A stretch of 64,000 nt of DNA from JAIVJG01 sp964236735 (GCA_964236735.1 CAXSFM010000009.1:149535-213534); one strand, 5' to 3'. Counted from the stretch's first letter, positions 33,545-41,854 are shown. Notes: a model not told the origin generated them from the sequence alone. Translations and numbers: made by a program.

Positions 33545-34345
33545 TTAATCCCTCAAAAAGTACACGAATGCGCCATTCAATGAGATCAGCGCGATGGTGA
33601 TGATGAGCAAAACATTCTCCGCATGTGTGTAGGATTTTCTTCGCAAGACCGGCGTGTTTGACGCCGAAAGTTTTGAAAAAACACTCTGCGATTCCAGATA
33701 AGTCTTGTCGCCGCGCTGCCATGCGTTGCTCGCTTCATTTTTCCACTCCATCGCTTTTTCCTGCCATTCTTGCATGACGGAAAGCTGCCCCGAAGTTGAA
33801 CGTTCGTAAACGCGATATTGATAAGAATCACCGTCAGGAAATTTAATATCCAAAGTGTGTCTCGCGCCTATATCCGTCCAGTATTTGTTAACGCTGATTT
33901 CGGCGGCATCCTTTAGTTCACGATAACGAATGAGTCCGTCCATGGTTTCGATCAGTTGCGTCCGCGTTATATAAATTCGGTTTTTAAGCGGCGCTCTGAC
34001 TGCTTTGAAGATTCCCCAAACGAAATAGACGAACCACAGCACAAGAATCAAAGCATCAGCGGAAAAAACGATGATTCTTTTCAAATCTAACGAACCCTCC
34101 GTCGAAGCATCCGCGACGATTGCCGCTAACCCGATGGCTGCCATTGCCACTAGCATTAGTAAACCCGCTCTGCGTTCGGTTTCACCGCTGCTGGTTCTTA
34201 GAAAATCATCATCGGTGTTTTGCAGGCGAAGCAGGTTTTCCTGCACCGACTTCGGCACATCGGCAAACGCATAAACTTTCTTCGACGACGGAAGTTGCTC
34301 CGAGCGATCATCAAAATTTCGCCGTGTAATTTGCTGATTCGTCAT
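33545..34345 (-). CDS. Membrane protein of unknown function
   Basis: A 266-residue protein. A soluble N-terminus of about 60 residues is followed by two membrane segments near 62-82 and 91-113. A cytoplasmic beta-rich region (NRIYITRTQLIETMDGLIRYRELKDAAEISVNKYW, resembling a PH-like bacterial domain) and a C-terminal membrane segment near 245-262 complete it. The YITRTQLI.. pattern fits bacterial PH (bPH)-type membrane proteins, but only loosely. The ATG at 34345 lacks a clear ribosome-binding site. A strong ECF-type promoter motif lies about 62 bases upstream. Confidence 0.6.
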   Translation of the reverse strand: MTNQQITRRNFDDRSEQLPSSKKVYAFADVPKSVQENLLRLQNTDDDFLRTSSGETERRAGLLMLVAMAAIGLAAIVADASTEGSLDLKRIIVFSADALILVLWFVYFVWGIFKAVRAPLKNRIYITRTQLIETMDGLIRYRELKDAAEISVNKYWTDIGARHTLDIKFPDGDSYQYRVYERSTSGQLSVMQEWQEKAMEWKNEASNAWQRGDKTYLESQSVFSKLSASNTPVLRRKSYTHAENVLLIITIALISLNGAFVYFLRD

Positions 34346-34415
34346 TTTGAAAGCAGAGCAAAAATTTCATCATCTCAGCCTCGCAGTACGGACACTTCTT
34401 AACCAGATAAGACAT
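34311..34415 (-). CDS. Possible 34-residue zinc-knuckle peptide overlapping a gene start
   Basis: An ATG at 34415 opens a frame beginning MSYLVKKCPYCEAEMMKF and ending at TGA 34311-34313. CPYC is the usual opening of a zinc ribbon, but no second Cys pair follows (only LLCF). It overlaps both the 34345 gene start and the -10 part of the promoter motif at 34407-34433. It could be a decayed zinc-ribbon gene or chance. Low confidence. Confidence 0.2.
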   Translation of the reverse strand: MSYLVKKCPYCEAEMMKFLLCFQNDESANYTAKF

Positions 34416-34433
34416 TTTAGAAAAAACATTTCA
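34407..34433 (-). promoter_or_regulatory. ECF-type promoter motif upstream of the 266-residue membrane protein
   Basis: On the - strand TGAAAT (34428-34433), a 14-base spacer starting GTTTTT, then GTCTTAT (34407-34413). It lies about 62 bases upstream of the ATG at 34345 and matches the motifs at 30477 and 32872. Confidence 0.65.
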
Positions 34434-34585
34434 CCCGACTTATGTTCAGGCTAAGGGTCTTTCGTTAACGATGCGAATGCAGATACATCGAGAGGCGTTG
34501 TGCAGTGAGGCACGTTGGCGGCGGGCAGCGTAGAACAGTCGAAACTCTTCAGCGTTCTCGTCTCACCCGTCTCAATCCAAACTCT

Positions 34586-37500
34586 TTAGCGTTGACCGGC
34601 GAGGTTAGCCCACTCGCCGGACTGTATGAAGTTGGCCCAGTAGAACGGGTGCAGGTTTTTGTCCCGCTTGAGCATGTCGAGTTGCACTTGTCTCAGTGAC
34701 GCGCCGCGCCCCATCCCGCCCTTGAGATTTTTGTAGTAGTCGGTCATCAAACGCCGCGTCGAATAATCGCTGACCGGCCACAGGCTCATCACGAGCGACT
34801 CGGTTCCGGCCAGTACGAAGGCGCGGCGCAAGCCATAGACGCCCTCGCCGTTTCTGACTTCGCCAAGTCCCGTATCGCACGCCGATAAAACGACCAGCTT
34901 CGTCCCCCATAAATTCAGCCCCGACGCTTCGAGCGCGGTCAGGATGCCGTCATCGCTGCCGCCGCCGTCGCGTGAGTTGGCTCCGGCCAGCGCCAGCCCC
35001 GAACGCAGGAGCGGGTTTTCAATCTGCGCGCGTGCGCCGCCGCCGCGTGTCGCCGTCTGTGAGTTACTGGCTTGTGCTACGTCCTGCAAAAAGAATCCGT
35101 GCGTGGCGATGTGCAAAATGTTCGGCGCGACTACTTTCTTGAGCGCGGATTCGGTCGCTCCCTCTCCGGTCAACAAACTCGCATCCGTAAAGAGCGTCTG
35201 GATGCCACGCGCTTCCTGCGAAGTCCCGCCGAGCGGCGCGAAGTAAACTTCCGACAAACTGCGCGCGTCGGTCACGCTCCTGCGTCTCGCGCCCGGCGGG
35301 GTCGGCCTTCTGGCCGCCGTGTCATTTGCCAACTGCGCCACAGCAGCGGGTTCGCCGAATGAAGGATTGGCGACCAGCACCGGCTGGCTCTTGCTTTGAC
35401 GCTGCTCCTGAAGACGCAGGAGGTCGCGCCCGCTCGTCAGATAGGTGAACGAGTAACGCTCGATCAAGTAACGCTCTTGCTCATCAATCATCGCGGCGAA
35501 AGGAATCAGATTCAACTCGCCGTCGGGCGAGACGAGCAGTTGCGAGGCGTCGCCCGCCAGAGCGCGCACGGGTCGCATGATTTTTTCGTCAATGGCGCGC
35601 GCGAGTCTTCGCGCGTCCTGCTGACGCGCAGGGTCGCGAAGCGCCTGACGCCACGCATCAATCGCTGTATCCAAATCTTTCGCTGCGCCCAAATCCCGCC
35701 AACGCACATCGCCCCGTTTGCGGATCACGTAAACCGCGTAGCGCGAATCACCGTAGCGCGTTTCGCGCGTCGTGGCTTTCGGCGACACGGGCTGGTAGGC
35801 GATGAACTCAAGCAAGGCCGCTCTCTCCGGCACGGCTGCGCGCACCGCTTCGAGCGTGACGGCTTGCGCGCGCGCGCGAAACTCCGCGCTGCGGCGACTG
35901 ATGTCCGCTTCGATCTGTTCACGTCGCTCCTTGAGCGCGGCGACACGTTGGCGGTAATCGTCCGTCGAAGTTTGCTGATCGCTTAACACGAGATGCGAAA
36001 GCTGCGAAGTCGTCCGGTTAAATTCGTCGAGCATCTCCACATCCTTCGCATCGAGCCGTCGCCGCAAAGATGACAGGCTATCGGCGAGCGCGTCCTGCAC
36101 CCGTCCCTTTCGTTGCAGCACAATCGTCGCGGCCAGATCGCGCGCCGCCGCTTGCGCGGGAGCGAGTTTGACGTTGAGCGTGATGGCCTGATTCAACTGG
36201 TCTGACAGCAGAGCGAGGTAAGCCAGCTTCTGTCGCTCGGAGCCTGCGAGCAAATTCAAATCGGCGTTGCGCTCGCCGGCGGCAATGGCGCGCGACTCGA
36301 ACGACGTGGCCGCCGCGAAATCACCGCGCGCCGCGTAGAGCAGAGACATTTCCGTGAGCGTGCCGACGACCGCCGGGTGTTCTGCGCCGAGAGCTTTTTC
36401 TTTGACCTGCAACGCTCGTTGATAAAAATTTTCGGCCTTGTCGTAATCGCCTTGATCGCGGTAGAGGTTGCCGAGATTCTCGAGCGTCATCCCTACGTCT
36501 GGATGCGCCGCGCCCAACTTCTTTTCGCGAATCTCCAGCGCGCGCAGTAAAAGTTTTTCGGCGCGCGGAAAGTCCCGCAACTCGCGCACGCTCTCGCCCA
36601 GATTGTTCAGCGCGAGCGCGATTTCCGGGTGACCCGCTTCTAAAATCTTCTCAAATATTTTGAGCGCGCGTTCATCCAGCGACGCGGCGCGCGCGGTCTC
36701 GCCCGTCAGCCAATAAACGTCTGCGAAATTCAGCAGCGTCTCGCCGGTTCTGATGTCGTCTTCACCGACGGTCTTCTCGTAGATTGACAGGGCGCGCTCG
36801 TTCAAGCTCAAGGCGCGCGCGTAGTCGCCTTTTTCCTGCGAGATGGCGGCCAGCGCGCTTATCGTCTCGGCTGTCTCCGGTTGCTCCGCTCCGTAAGCCT
36901 TCTCCTTGATGGCGAGCGCGCGTTGATACGTCTGCTCCGCACTGTTGTAATCACCCTTTGCATCTTGCACATTGCCGAGATTGTGCAGAGTGATAGCGAG
37001 CGTCGGATCGTTCGTGATGTGCTGCTTTTCCTGAATACTGACGGCGCGCTGCATGAACTGTTCGGCCTTTTCATAGTCGCCCATCTCGTTGTAAATCGCG
37101 CCCAGATTGTTGACGAGCGGAGAGACGCTGCTGCTGTCAACGCCGTTGAGTTTTTCTTTAATCGCGAGGGCGCGCTGAAACTGCGCGACGGACTGCGGGA
37201 AATCGCCTTTGGCGTGAAAGATGACGCCGAGTTGGTAAAATGAATTGGCGATGGAGACGTGTTCCGCCGCCAGATATTTCTCGCGCAACGCCAGCGACTG
37301 TTGCGCTAACGTCAATGCCTCATCCTGTTTCCCTTCAGCCGACAGCGCGTTGGCTTTCAAATATATGCGGCGCGCTTTGAACAGCCCGATCTCTTTCTCC
37401 GACGCGGGGCGCGGCACAGTGAGTTGAAGCGTATAACCCGGCGCGGGAGCTTTCGAGGGCTTGCCGGTGATGTCGAGACGATAGCTGCCGGGTGTCTCCG

Positions 37501-37906
37501 AGACGATTTCTACCGTTTGCTTGCCGCTCTGGGTAGAGGGAGCGTCATACGCATTGATTAACTCTCCAGCCGGGTTAAAAATTTTGAGGCTCAGGTTGAG
37601 TCCGTGTCCCTCAAACTCAACATTCACAAATTGGCCTTCGGTCAACTCGAAGGCATAGCTGTGTTTCTGTCCCGCAGAAAGCTCGCGCGTGATAACTGTG
37701 CCCGGCGCAAGCGAGTCTGGAATCTGCGGGGGTTGCGTGGTCGTTGCTTGCGGCGTTTGTGTTTGCACCAAAGACGTGCGACGGGTTCGCGCCGTCATAC
37801 TCGTGCCGTGCAGGGCGAGTTGCAAAAGCAATATCACGATGGCGAGCGTCTTGTTTTTTCGGGATGGGAGTTTCGTGCGCGGGCAGTTCAATCTTCGTGC
37901 GAGCAT
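34586..37906 (-). CDS. TPR-CHAT protein (putative caspase-like cysteine protease)
   Basis: A 1,106-residue protein. An N-terminal hydrophobic segment (KTLAIVILLLQLALHG) suggests export or membrane anchoring. Residues about 65-160 form a small beta-domain like a bacterial pre-peptidase domain (GQKHSYAFELTEGQFVNVEF). At least eight kinesin-light-chain-type TPR repeats follow from about 175 to 520 (for example ALAIKEKAYGAEQPETAETI). The C-terminal CHAT domain has His in HIATHGFF near 937 and Cys in VVLSACDTGLG near 1010, matching the His/Cys dyad of separase/caspase-like CHAT proteases. The ATG has GGTGA 7 bases upstream. The gene lies 57 bases after the anti-sigma gene, in an apparent sigma/anti-sigma/CHAT operon. 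The TPR region probably recruits the target. Confidence 0.9.
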   Translation of the reverse strand: MLARRLNCPRTKLPSRKNKTLAIVILLLQLALHGTSMTARTRRTSLVQTQTPQATTTQPPQIPDSLAPGTVITRELSAGQKHSYAFELTEGQFVNVEFEGHGLNLSLKIFNPAGELINAYDAPSTQSGKQTVEIVSETPGSYRLDITGKPSKAPAPGYTLQLTVPRPASEKEIGLFKARRIYLKANALSAEGKQDEALTLAQQSLALREKYLAAEHVSIANSFYQLGVIFHAKGDFPQSVAQFQRALAIKEKLNGVDSSSVSPLVNNLGAIYNEMGDYEKAEQFMQRAVSIQEKQHITNDPTLAITLHNLGNVQDAKGDYNSAEQTYQRALAIKEKAYGAEQPETAETISALAAISQEKGDYARALSLNERALSIYEKTVGEDDIRTGETLLNFADVYWLTGETARAASLDERALKIFEKILEAGHPEIALALNNLGESVRELRDFPRAEKLLLRALEIREKKLGAAHPDVGMTLENLGNLYRDQGDYDKAENFYQRALQVKEKALGAEHPAVVGTLTEMSLLYAARGDFAAATSFESRAIAAGERNADLNLLAGSERQKLAYLALLSDQLNQAITLNVKLAPAQAAARDLAATIVLQRKGRVQDALADSLSSLRRRLDAKDVEMLDEFNRTTSQLSHLVLSDQQTSTDDYRQRVAALKERREQIEADISRRSAEFRARAQAVTLEAVRAAVPERAALLEFIAYQPVSPKATTRETRYGDSRYAVYVIRKRGDVRWRDLGAAKDLDTAIDAWRQALRDPARQQDARRLARAIDEKIMRPVRALAGDASQLLVSPDGELNLIPFAAMIDEQERYLIERYSFTYLTSGRDLLRLQEQRQSKSQPVLVANPSFGEPAAVAQLANDTAARRPTPPGARRRSVTDARSLSEVYFAPLGGTSQEARGIQTLFTDASLLTGEGATESALKKVVAPNILHIATHGFFLQDVAQASNSQTATRGGGARAQIENPLLRSGLALAGANSRDGGGSDDGILTALEASGLNLWGTKLVVLSACDTGLGEVRNGEGVYGLRRAFVLAGTESLVMSLWPVSDYSTRRLMTDYYKNLKGGMGRGASLRQVQLDMLKRDKNLHPFYWANFIQSGEWANLAGQR

Positions 37907-37963
37907 TTGTGAATCACCGTTGCGAGTACTGTGAAAATAATTTGCCGTCGAATTGAGCGGCGA

Positions 37964-38986
37964 TTATTTCACAACTCTGAACGGGTAGTCACTAATAATC
38001 TCAGGCGATCTGCCCGCCGCCGGGATGCCCGCGACACGGAGCGTGTAAGTTTGCGGCTGAAGCAGGTTGGCGCGCAGTCTCACGCTGAGAGATTTATTTT
38101 CACCTCTGGCGCGCGCCGTCAGCGTCCCGCTGCGCCAGATAATTTGATTGCTGGAAGCGTTGAGCAGCGTCACACTGTAAGCCTGATACTCGTTAGGCTC
38201 CAGTTCCAATTTCATTAAGACATCATCGCTTTTGCGCGAAACAGAGACGGTCGGAATCTGCCCCGCGCCGCGCACCTGCGGCAACAGCACGGCGGCGAAG
38301 GAAACAGAGTTAACTTTCTCCGGCGGCGATTGAGGACGCGCGTTATGAGTTTGTCGTTGACCGTCTTCCGGTTGCTTTAGTCCACGCTCTGCGCGCTCGT
38401 GTTCGTCGCGCGCCTGCTCCTGCGAGTTTGTCGCGTCGGGAGCGCGCGCCTCTTCGACTTTTTGTGGTCGTTCCTGTTCGCGCGGCGCGGGCGCATCCGG
38501 CACGGGTCGCGTCTCCGTCATTTGCTGATGCGGGCGCAGATTCTCGAACACCAGCCAACCTCCCGCGATGAGCAACGCCAACATCGCGAAGGCTGTCGTC
38601 CATTGCCACGCCGGAAGTGGCAGCGCGAAGACGGGCAGGAAGGAAAATAGACTCGCTCTTTTTCGCGCCGTCGCATCTTCCGTCGCCGCAGAGTCTGCCG
38701 GCGCGATGATGTGTTTCTCCGAGTATGAACTGAGCGTCTGCGCGAACAACACTTTCTCGCGTCGAAGCGGCGAGCCCATGTAATGCGATTTGAATTGTGC
38801 CAACGCCGTGCCTTTCAAATCGCCCTGCACGTAAGCGTCAACCAAATCTTTTTCGGCGACCTCGATGGCCTCCGCGAATTCGTCGTCAGCCAGGCTCAGT
38901 TCGTCCAGACGCTCGGTCTCCGCATCCGGCAGAGAGCCGAGCAGATACTGCGTGATGGTCTGATTGTATTCTGTCTGTCTGCTCAT
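37964..38986 (-). CDS. Membrane-anchored anti-sigma factor-like protein
   Basis: A 340-residue protein. The start is ATG 38986 (MSRQTEYNQTITQYLLGSLP). The N-terminal helical part (residues 5-80: DAETERLDELSLADDEFAEAI, VDAYVQGDLKGTALAQF) is the pattern of anti-sigma proteins paired with ECF factors in Acidobacteriota. One membrane segment lies near residues 128-147 (AFAMLALLIAGGWLVF). A Pro/Glu/Arg-rich linker follows to about 235, then an extracytoplasmic beta-domain. The order sigma, anti-sigma, CHAT fits a sequestered sigma that would be released by a signal. An ECF-type promoter motif at 39027-39053 would give this gene its own feedback transcription. Confidence 0.75.
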   Translation of the reverse strand: MSRQTEYNQTITQYLLGSLPDAETERLDELSLADDEFAEAIEVAEKDLVDAYVQGDLKGTALAQFKSHYMGSPLRREKVLFAQTLSSYSEKHIIAPADSAATEDATARKRASLFSFLPVFALPLPAWQWTTAFAMLALLIAGGWLVFENLRPHQQMTETRPVPDAPAPREQERPQKVEEARAPDATNSQEQARDEHERAERGLKQPEDGQRQTHNARPQSPPEKVNSVSFAAVLLPQVRGAGQIPTVSVSRKSDDVLMKLELEPNEYQAYSVTLLNASSNQIIWRSGTLTARARGENKSLSVRLRANLLQPQTYTLRVAGIPAAGRSPEIISDYPFRVVK

Positions 38987-39026
38987 TTCGTTCGACGGGG
39001 CGCGTCCACGCACTTGCGCTAACTTC

Positions 39027-39053
39027 TTAAGACAATATCCGGGAAATATTTCA
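39027..39053 (-). promoter_or_regulatory. ECF-type promoter motif in front of the anti-sigma gene
   Basis: On the - strand TGAAAT (39048-39053), a 14-base spacer, then GTCTTAA (39027-39033). The -35 hexamer overlaps the stop codon of the sigma gene (39051-39053). It would transcribe the anti-sigma and CHAT genes, giving negative feedback on the sigma factor. Confidence 0.6.
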
Positions 39054-39680
39054 TCTCGCGCCGACGCAATGCTTCACGCACATCTCAAGTTTATCGCGGA
39101 TGCGGCAGGCACGAATGCTCAACGCATTGACGGTGATGCCCATTTCCGAGGCCAGCGCGCGCCGGTTATCAATCTTCACACGCTCCTTGCCCGTGTAGTA
39201 TCTCGTGATGATTTGACGGCTCGGCGATTCGAGTTTGTCCGCGCATCGCTCAAGACATTGAAGCATCTTCTCTTTAATTTCCGCTTCGTCGTCAACTTTG
39301 GGAGCGGGAGGATGAGCACGGTTCACATCTCGCCGGATGTCTTCGTGCAGCACATTGCCTTTCTGGATTTCGCGCAGGTGCTCCATGAAGACGAAGCGCG
39401 CGACGATGTAGCAATATTTCGCGGGAGTCTCGCTTTCGATGTCGCCCTCTTCTTCGAGCCGGCGCGCGACGCGATTCAAAGTCTCATCGGCGAGTTCGTC
39501 GGGCGAGAGGCAATTCTTGCGGTCGAAGTAGGCCACCAGCCGCCGCCGCATTTCCAGATACCTCTGCCCGTCGGAATCCGTGTTGTCACCATCGAGCCAG
39601 CGCAAAAGTTTTTGCAGGGCGCGCGGAGTCAGCGTCCAGTTCTTCTTCATCTCCGGCTGTGGCAACACAATCTCACTCAT
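39051..39680 (-). CDS. ECF-type RNA polymerase sigma factor
   Basis: A 209-residue sigma-70-family protein. Residues about 20-105 fit region 2 (LRWLDGDNTDSDGQRYLEMRRRLVAYF, DELADETLNRVARRL). The C-terminal helix-turn-helix of region 4 is near 150-200 (RQIITRYYTGKERVKIDNRRALASEMGITVNALSIRACRIRDKLE). It starts an operon with the anti-sigma and CHAT genes. Upstream, at 39723-39729, there is a GTCTTAT on the - strand but no good TGAAAT 14 bases away, so autoregulation is uncertain. The sites at 30477, 32872, 34407 and 39027 are the best candidates for its regulon. Confidence 0.78.
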   Translation of the reverse strand: MSEIVLPQPEMKKNWTLTPRALQKLLRWLDGDNTDSDGQRYLEMRRRLVAYFDRKNCLSPDELADETLNRVARRLEEEGDIESETPAKYCYIVARFVFMEHLREIQKGNVLHEDIRRDVNRAHPPAPKVDDEAEIKEKMLQCLERCADKLESPSRQIITRYYTGKERVKIDNRRALASEMGITVNALSIRACRIRDKLEMCVKHCVGAR

Positions 39681-39786
39681 CGTCTGATCGCTTCAACGGC
39701 TCATGCGCGGCGCGTATAAATCATAAGACTTCAACGATATAACATCAATCAGGCGACGCGAGCACGTTGAAAACAAACGTGTCTTC

Positions 39787-39815
39787 TTGCCGCTTCAAGA
39801 GGCGGCATCTATAAT
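39787..39815 (+). promoter_or_regulatory. Promoter of tmRNA
   Basis: TTGCCG (39787-39792) and a perfect TATAAT (39810-39815) are separated by 17 bases. It lies about 38 bases upstream of the mature tmRNA 5' end, consistent with a precursor trimmed by RNase P. Confidence 0.75.
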
Positions 39816-39852
39816 GATCGCCGTGACATCTTAAACAGTGTCAGTTTGGTAA

Positions 39853-40242
39853 GGGGGCGAAAGGTCTCGACAGGGGTCATGATCGTCGTTCGGATGCATG
39901 TCGGGCTACTCTATGCAGCTCGTTAAAAAGCGTAGGGAAAACACAATTGCCAACAATCAAGAATTGGCACTCGCAGCCTAATTAACCTTAGCCTGTGAGC
40001 GTCTCGCCGCAAGTTGCTCAAGCGCGCGGAGCGAGATGTCACTCAGTTGAGCTGGCCCGCTTTCTGTGTTCGGGGAAGGCGGGCGAGAACACACCGGGCT
40101 AGTTTCCGGCGGGGTCTTCGATGCTTCACTAACCCGCCAGAGACGAACGCGCTTGAGTGAGACAGGCAAGCGAGAAGCATCTACACATGTAGATTTCGAC
40201 GGCGTCGGCCTTTGGACCCGAGTTCGATTCTCGGCGCCTCCA
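39853..40242 (+). ncRNA. ssrA: tmRNA (transfer-messenger RNA)
   Basis: The 5' end GGGGGCGAAAGGTCTCGACA and the 3' end with T arm GAGTTCGATTCTCGG can form the tRNA-like acceptor stem, GGGGGCG (39853-39859) with CGCCTCC (40235-40241, one G-T pair) and discriminator A at 40242. CCA is not encoded after it and would be added later. The tag frame starts with resume codon GCC at 39949 and reads ANNQELALAA, ending at TAA 39979-39981, a typical degradation tag ending in LALAA. tmRNA with SmpB rescues stalled ribosomes and marks the product for proteases such as ClpXP and Lon (a lon gene is at 57238). The long intervening segment should hold the pseudoknots. The length of 390 bases is normal. Confidence 0.93.
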
Positions 40243-40266
40243 TTTGAGGTAAGGTTAACAATGATG

Positions 40267-40325
40267 GCGGCCAGCAGTTCGCTCCGGCGATGTGATAACA
40301 TCCGGGCAACGTGGCCGCTATTTTT
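40267..40325 (+). terminator. Probable terminator of tmRNA
   Basis: GCGGCCA (40267-40273) pairs with TGGCCGC (40312-40318), enclosing a smaller hairpin (CCGG then GATGT/ACATC), and is followed by TATTTTTG. The loop is long, so the call is moderate. Confidence 0.5.
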
Positions 40326-40359
40326 GTTCGCCGCCGCCAACGAAAAAGGAGTTGATGAG

Positions 40360-40911
40360 ATGAGCGCGACAACGCAATTGATGACTGCCGACGAGCTTCT
40401 TAAGTTACCGCGCGGGCGGTATCGCTATGAACTTGTGAAAGGGGAATTAAGAACTATGTCGCCAGCCGGCAGCGAACACGGAGCGATCATTTTTAACTTA
40501 TCGCTCATGCTCGGACAGCACATCAGGGCGAACAATCTCGGTCAGGGATTCGGGGCGGAGACTGGATTTAAGATTGCTTCCAACCCGGACACCGTGCGCG
40601 CGCCGGACATCGCATTCATCAGACAGGAACGTATCCCTTCGACGGGAATACCGAAAAACTTCTGGCAAATTGCGCCTGATCTCGCTGTTGAAGTCGTCTC
40701 GCCCGGCGACACGCCCGATGAAGTCGCGCACAAAGTCGGCGAGTGGCTGGCGGCGGGCGCGGGCGCGGTGTGGATCGTTGACCCGAAGCTGCGAAACGTC
40801 ACCGTCTATCGCTCTCTGATGGATGTGACCGTCTTCTCCAAGAAGGATGAACTCGACGGCGCGGATGTCGTCGTTGGTTTTCATTGCAGGGTGGCGGAGA
40901 TATTCGTCTGA
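40360..40911 (+). CDS. Uma2-family (DUF820) putative endonuclease
   Basis: A 183-residue protein. The start is ATG 40360, preceded by AAAGGAG with about 9 bases; a longer frame through the tmRNA is rejected. The family pattern is ELLKLPRGRYRYELVKGELRTMSPAGSEHG near residues 12-41, then APDIAFIRQERIP near 80 and PDLAVEVVSPGDTPDEV near 107-123, ending in AVWIVDPKLRNVTVYRS. Uma2 proteins share the PD-(D/E)XK nuclease fold; the Glu/Asp/Glu-containing segments fit. Many copies are typical in cyanobacteria and some soil bacteria, and their role is unclear. It is probably an independent gene close to tmRNA. Confidence 0.85.
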   Translation: MSATTQLMTADELLKLPRGRYRYELVKGELRTMSPAGSEHGAIIFNLSLMLGQHIRANNLGQGFGAETGFKIASNPDTVRAPDIAFIRQERIPSTGIPKNFWQIAPDLAVEVVSPGDTPDEVAHKVGEWLAAGAGAVWIVDPKLRNVTVYRSLMDVTVFSKKDELDGADVVVGFHCRVAEIFV

Positions 40912-40969
40912 GAAACAGGCGTATCATAATTTGAAAAGTCAGTTGAGACGGAAAGTTTAAGCAACATCT

Positions 40970-41854
40970 TTGAAGAGCGATTTACCCATCGGAATTTTTG
41001 ACAGCGGCGTCGGCGGCCTGACCGTCTATCGCGCTTTGCACGAGCGTCTGCCGCACGAGCGTTTCGTCTATCTCGGCGACACGGCGCGCGTGCCTTACGG
41101 GACGAAGTCGCTGGCGACCGTCGAGCGTTACGCGACCGAAAACGCGCGCTTTCTCGAAGCGCACGGCATCAAGTTGCTCGTCGTCGCGTGCAACACTGCA
41201 TCCGCGCTCGCGCTGCCGGCGATCCGCGCATCTGTTGGCGTGCCGGTCGTCGGGATGATCGAGCCGGGCGCGCGTGCGGCGGTGCGTGGTTCAAACAAGG
41301 GGCAGAGCATCGGCGTCATCGCGACCGAGTCAACCGTCAGAAGCGGAGCCTACGCGCGCGCGATTGCGGAACTCGCGCCCGCCACGAAAGTGACGGAGCG
41401 CGCGTGCCCGCTCTTCGTCTCGCTGGCCGAAGAAGGATGGGCGCAGACGGATGTCGCGCGGCTCGTGGCCGAACAATATTTAAGCGAGTTGCGTGCGGAG
41501 GGCATTGACGCGCTCGTGTTAGGGTGTACGCACTATCCGATTTTGCGGCAGGTGATACAGGACACCATCGGCGCGGACGTGCGCTTGATTGATTCGGGCG
41601 AGGCGGCGGCGGAGAGCGTCGCGCAGTTACTTGAAACTGAAAACTTGCAGCGTCGCACATTCGATACAGCGACGGGGCGTCTGCTCAAAGAACGCGCGCT
41701 CGCCAGTCGTTTGTGCGACGACCTCGACCATTTTTATGTGACGGATGCGGCGGAGCGTTTCGCTCGCGTCGCGGAAAGATTCTTGGGCAGCGCGCCTCGC
41801 GTGTTGGAGGCGGTGGAGGTTTGGGGACACGATGAGCTTCACACAAAAAAGTGA
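40970..41854 (+). CDS. murI: Glutamate racemase
   Basis: A 294-residue enzyme that converts L- to D-glutamate for peptidoglycan. The N-terminus PIGIFDSGVGGLTVYRAL is the classic opening. The two catalytic Cys are in VVACNTASA near residue 74 and LGCTHYPIL near 185. YLGDTARVPYGTKS near 35-48 is also conserved. The start is TTG 40970 because the conserved protein begins there and no ATG or GTG precedes it in frame. The 3' end overlaps rph by 23 bases, so the two genes are probably co-transcribed. Confidence 0.96.
   Translation: MKSDLPIGIFDSGVGGLTVYRALHERLPHERFVYLGDTARVPYGTKSLATVERYATENARFLEAHGIKLLVVACNTASALALPAIRASVGVPVVGMIEPGARAAVRGSNKGQSIGVIATESTVRSGAYARAIAELAPATKVTERACPLFVSLAEEGWAQTDVARLVAEQYLSELRAEGIDALVLGCTHYPILRQVIQDTIGADVRLIDSGEAAAESVAQLLETENLQRRTFDTATGRLLKERALASRLCDDLDHFYVTDAAERFARVAERFLGSAPRVLEAVEVWGHDELHTKK

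Noticed and set aside
37946..37971. ECF-type motif in front of the CHAT gene
   Set aside because: TGAAAT is present on the - strand but the -10 position reads TCGACG instead of GTCTTA; the CHAT gene is more likely transcribed from 39027.
39978..40340. - strand frame of 120 residues
   Set aside because: It is antisense to the tmRNA and contains the typical false peptide NGGAENRTRVQRP from a T arm.
40066..40359. N-terminal extension of the Uma2 gene
   Set aside because: It runs through the 3' half of tmRNA; the AAAGGAG at 40346 and the family start support ATG 40360.
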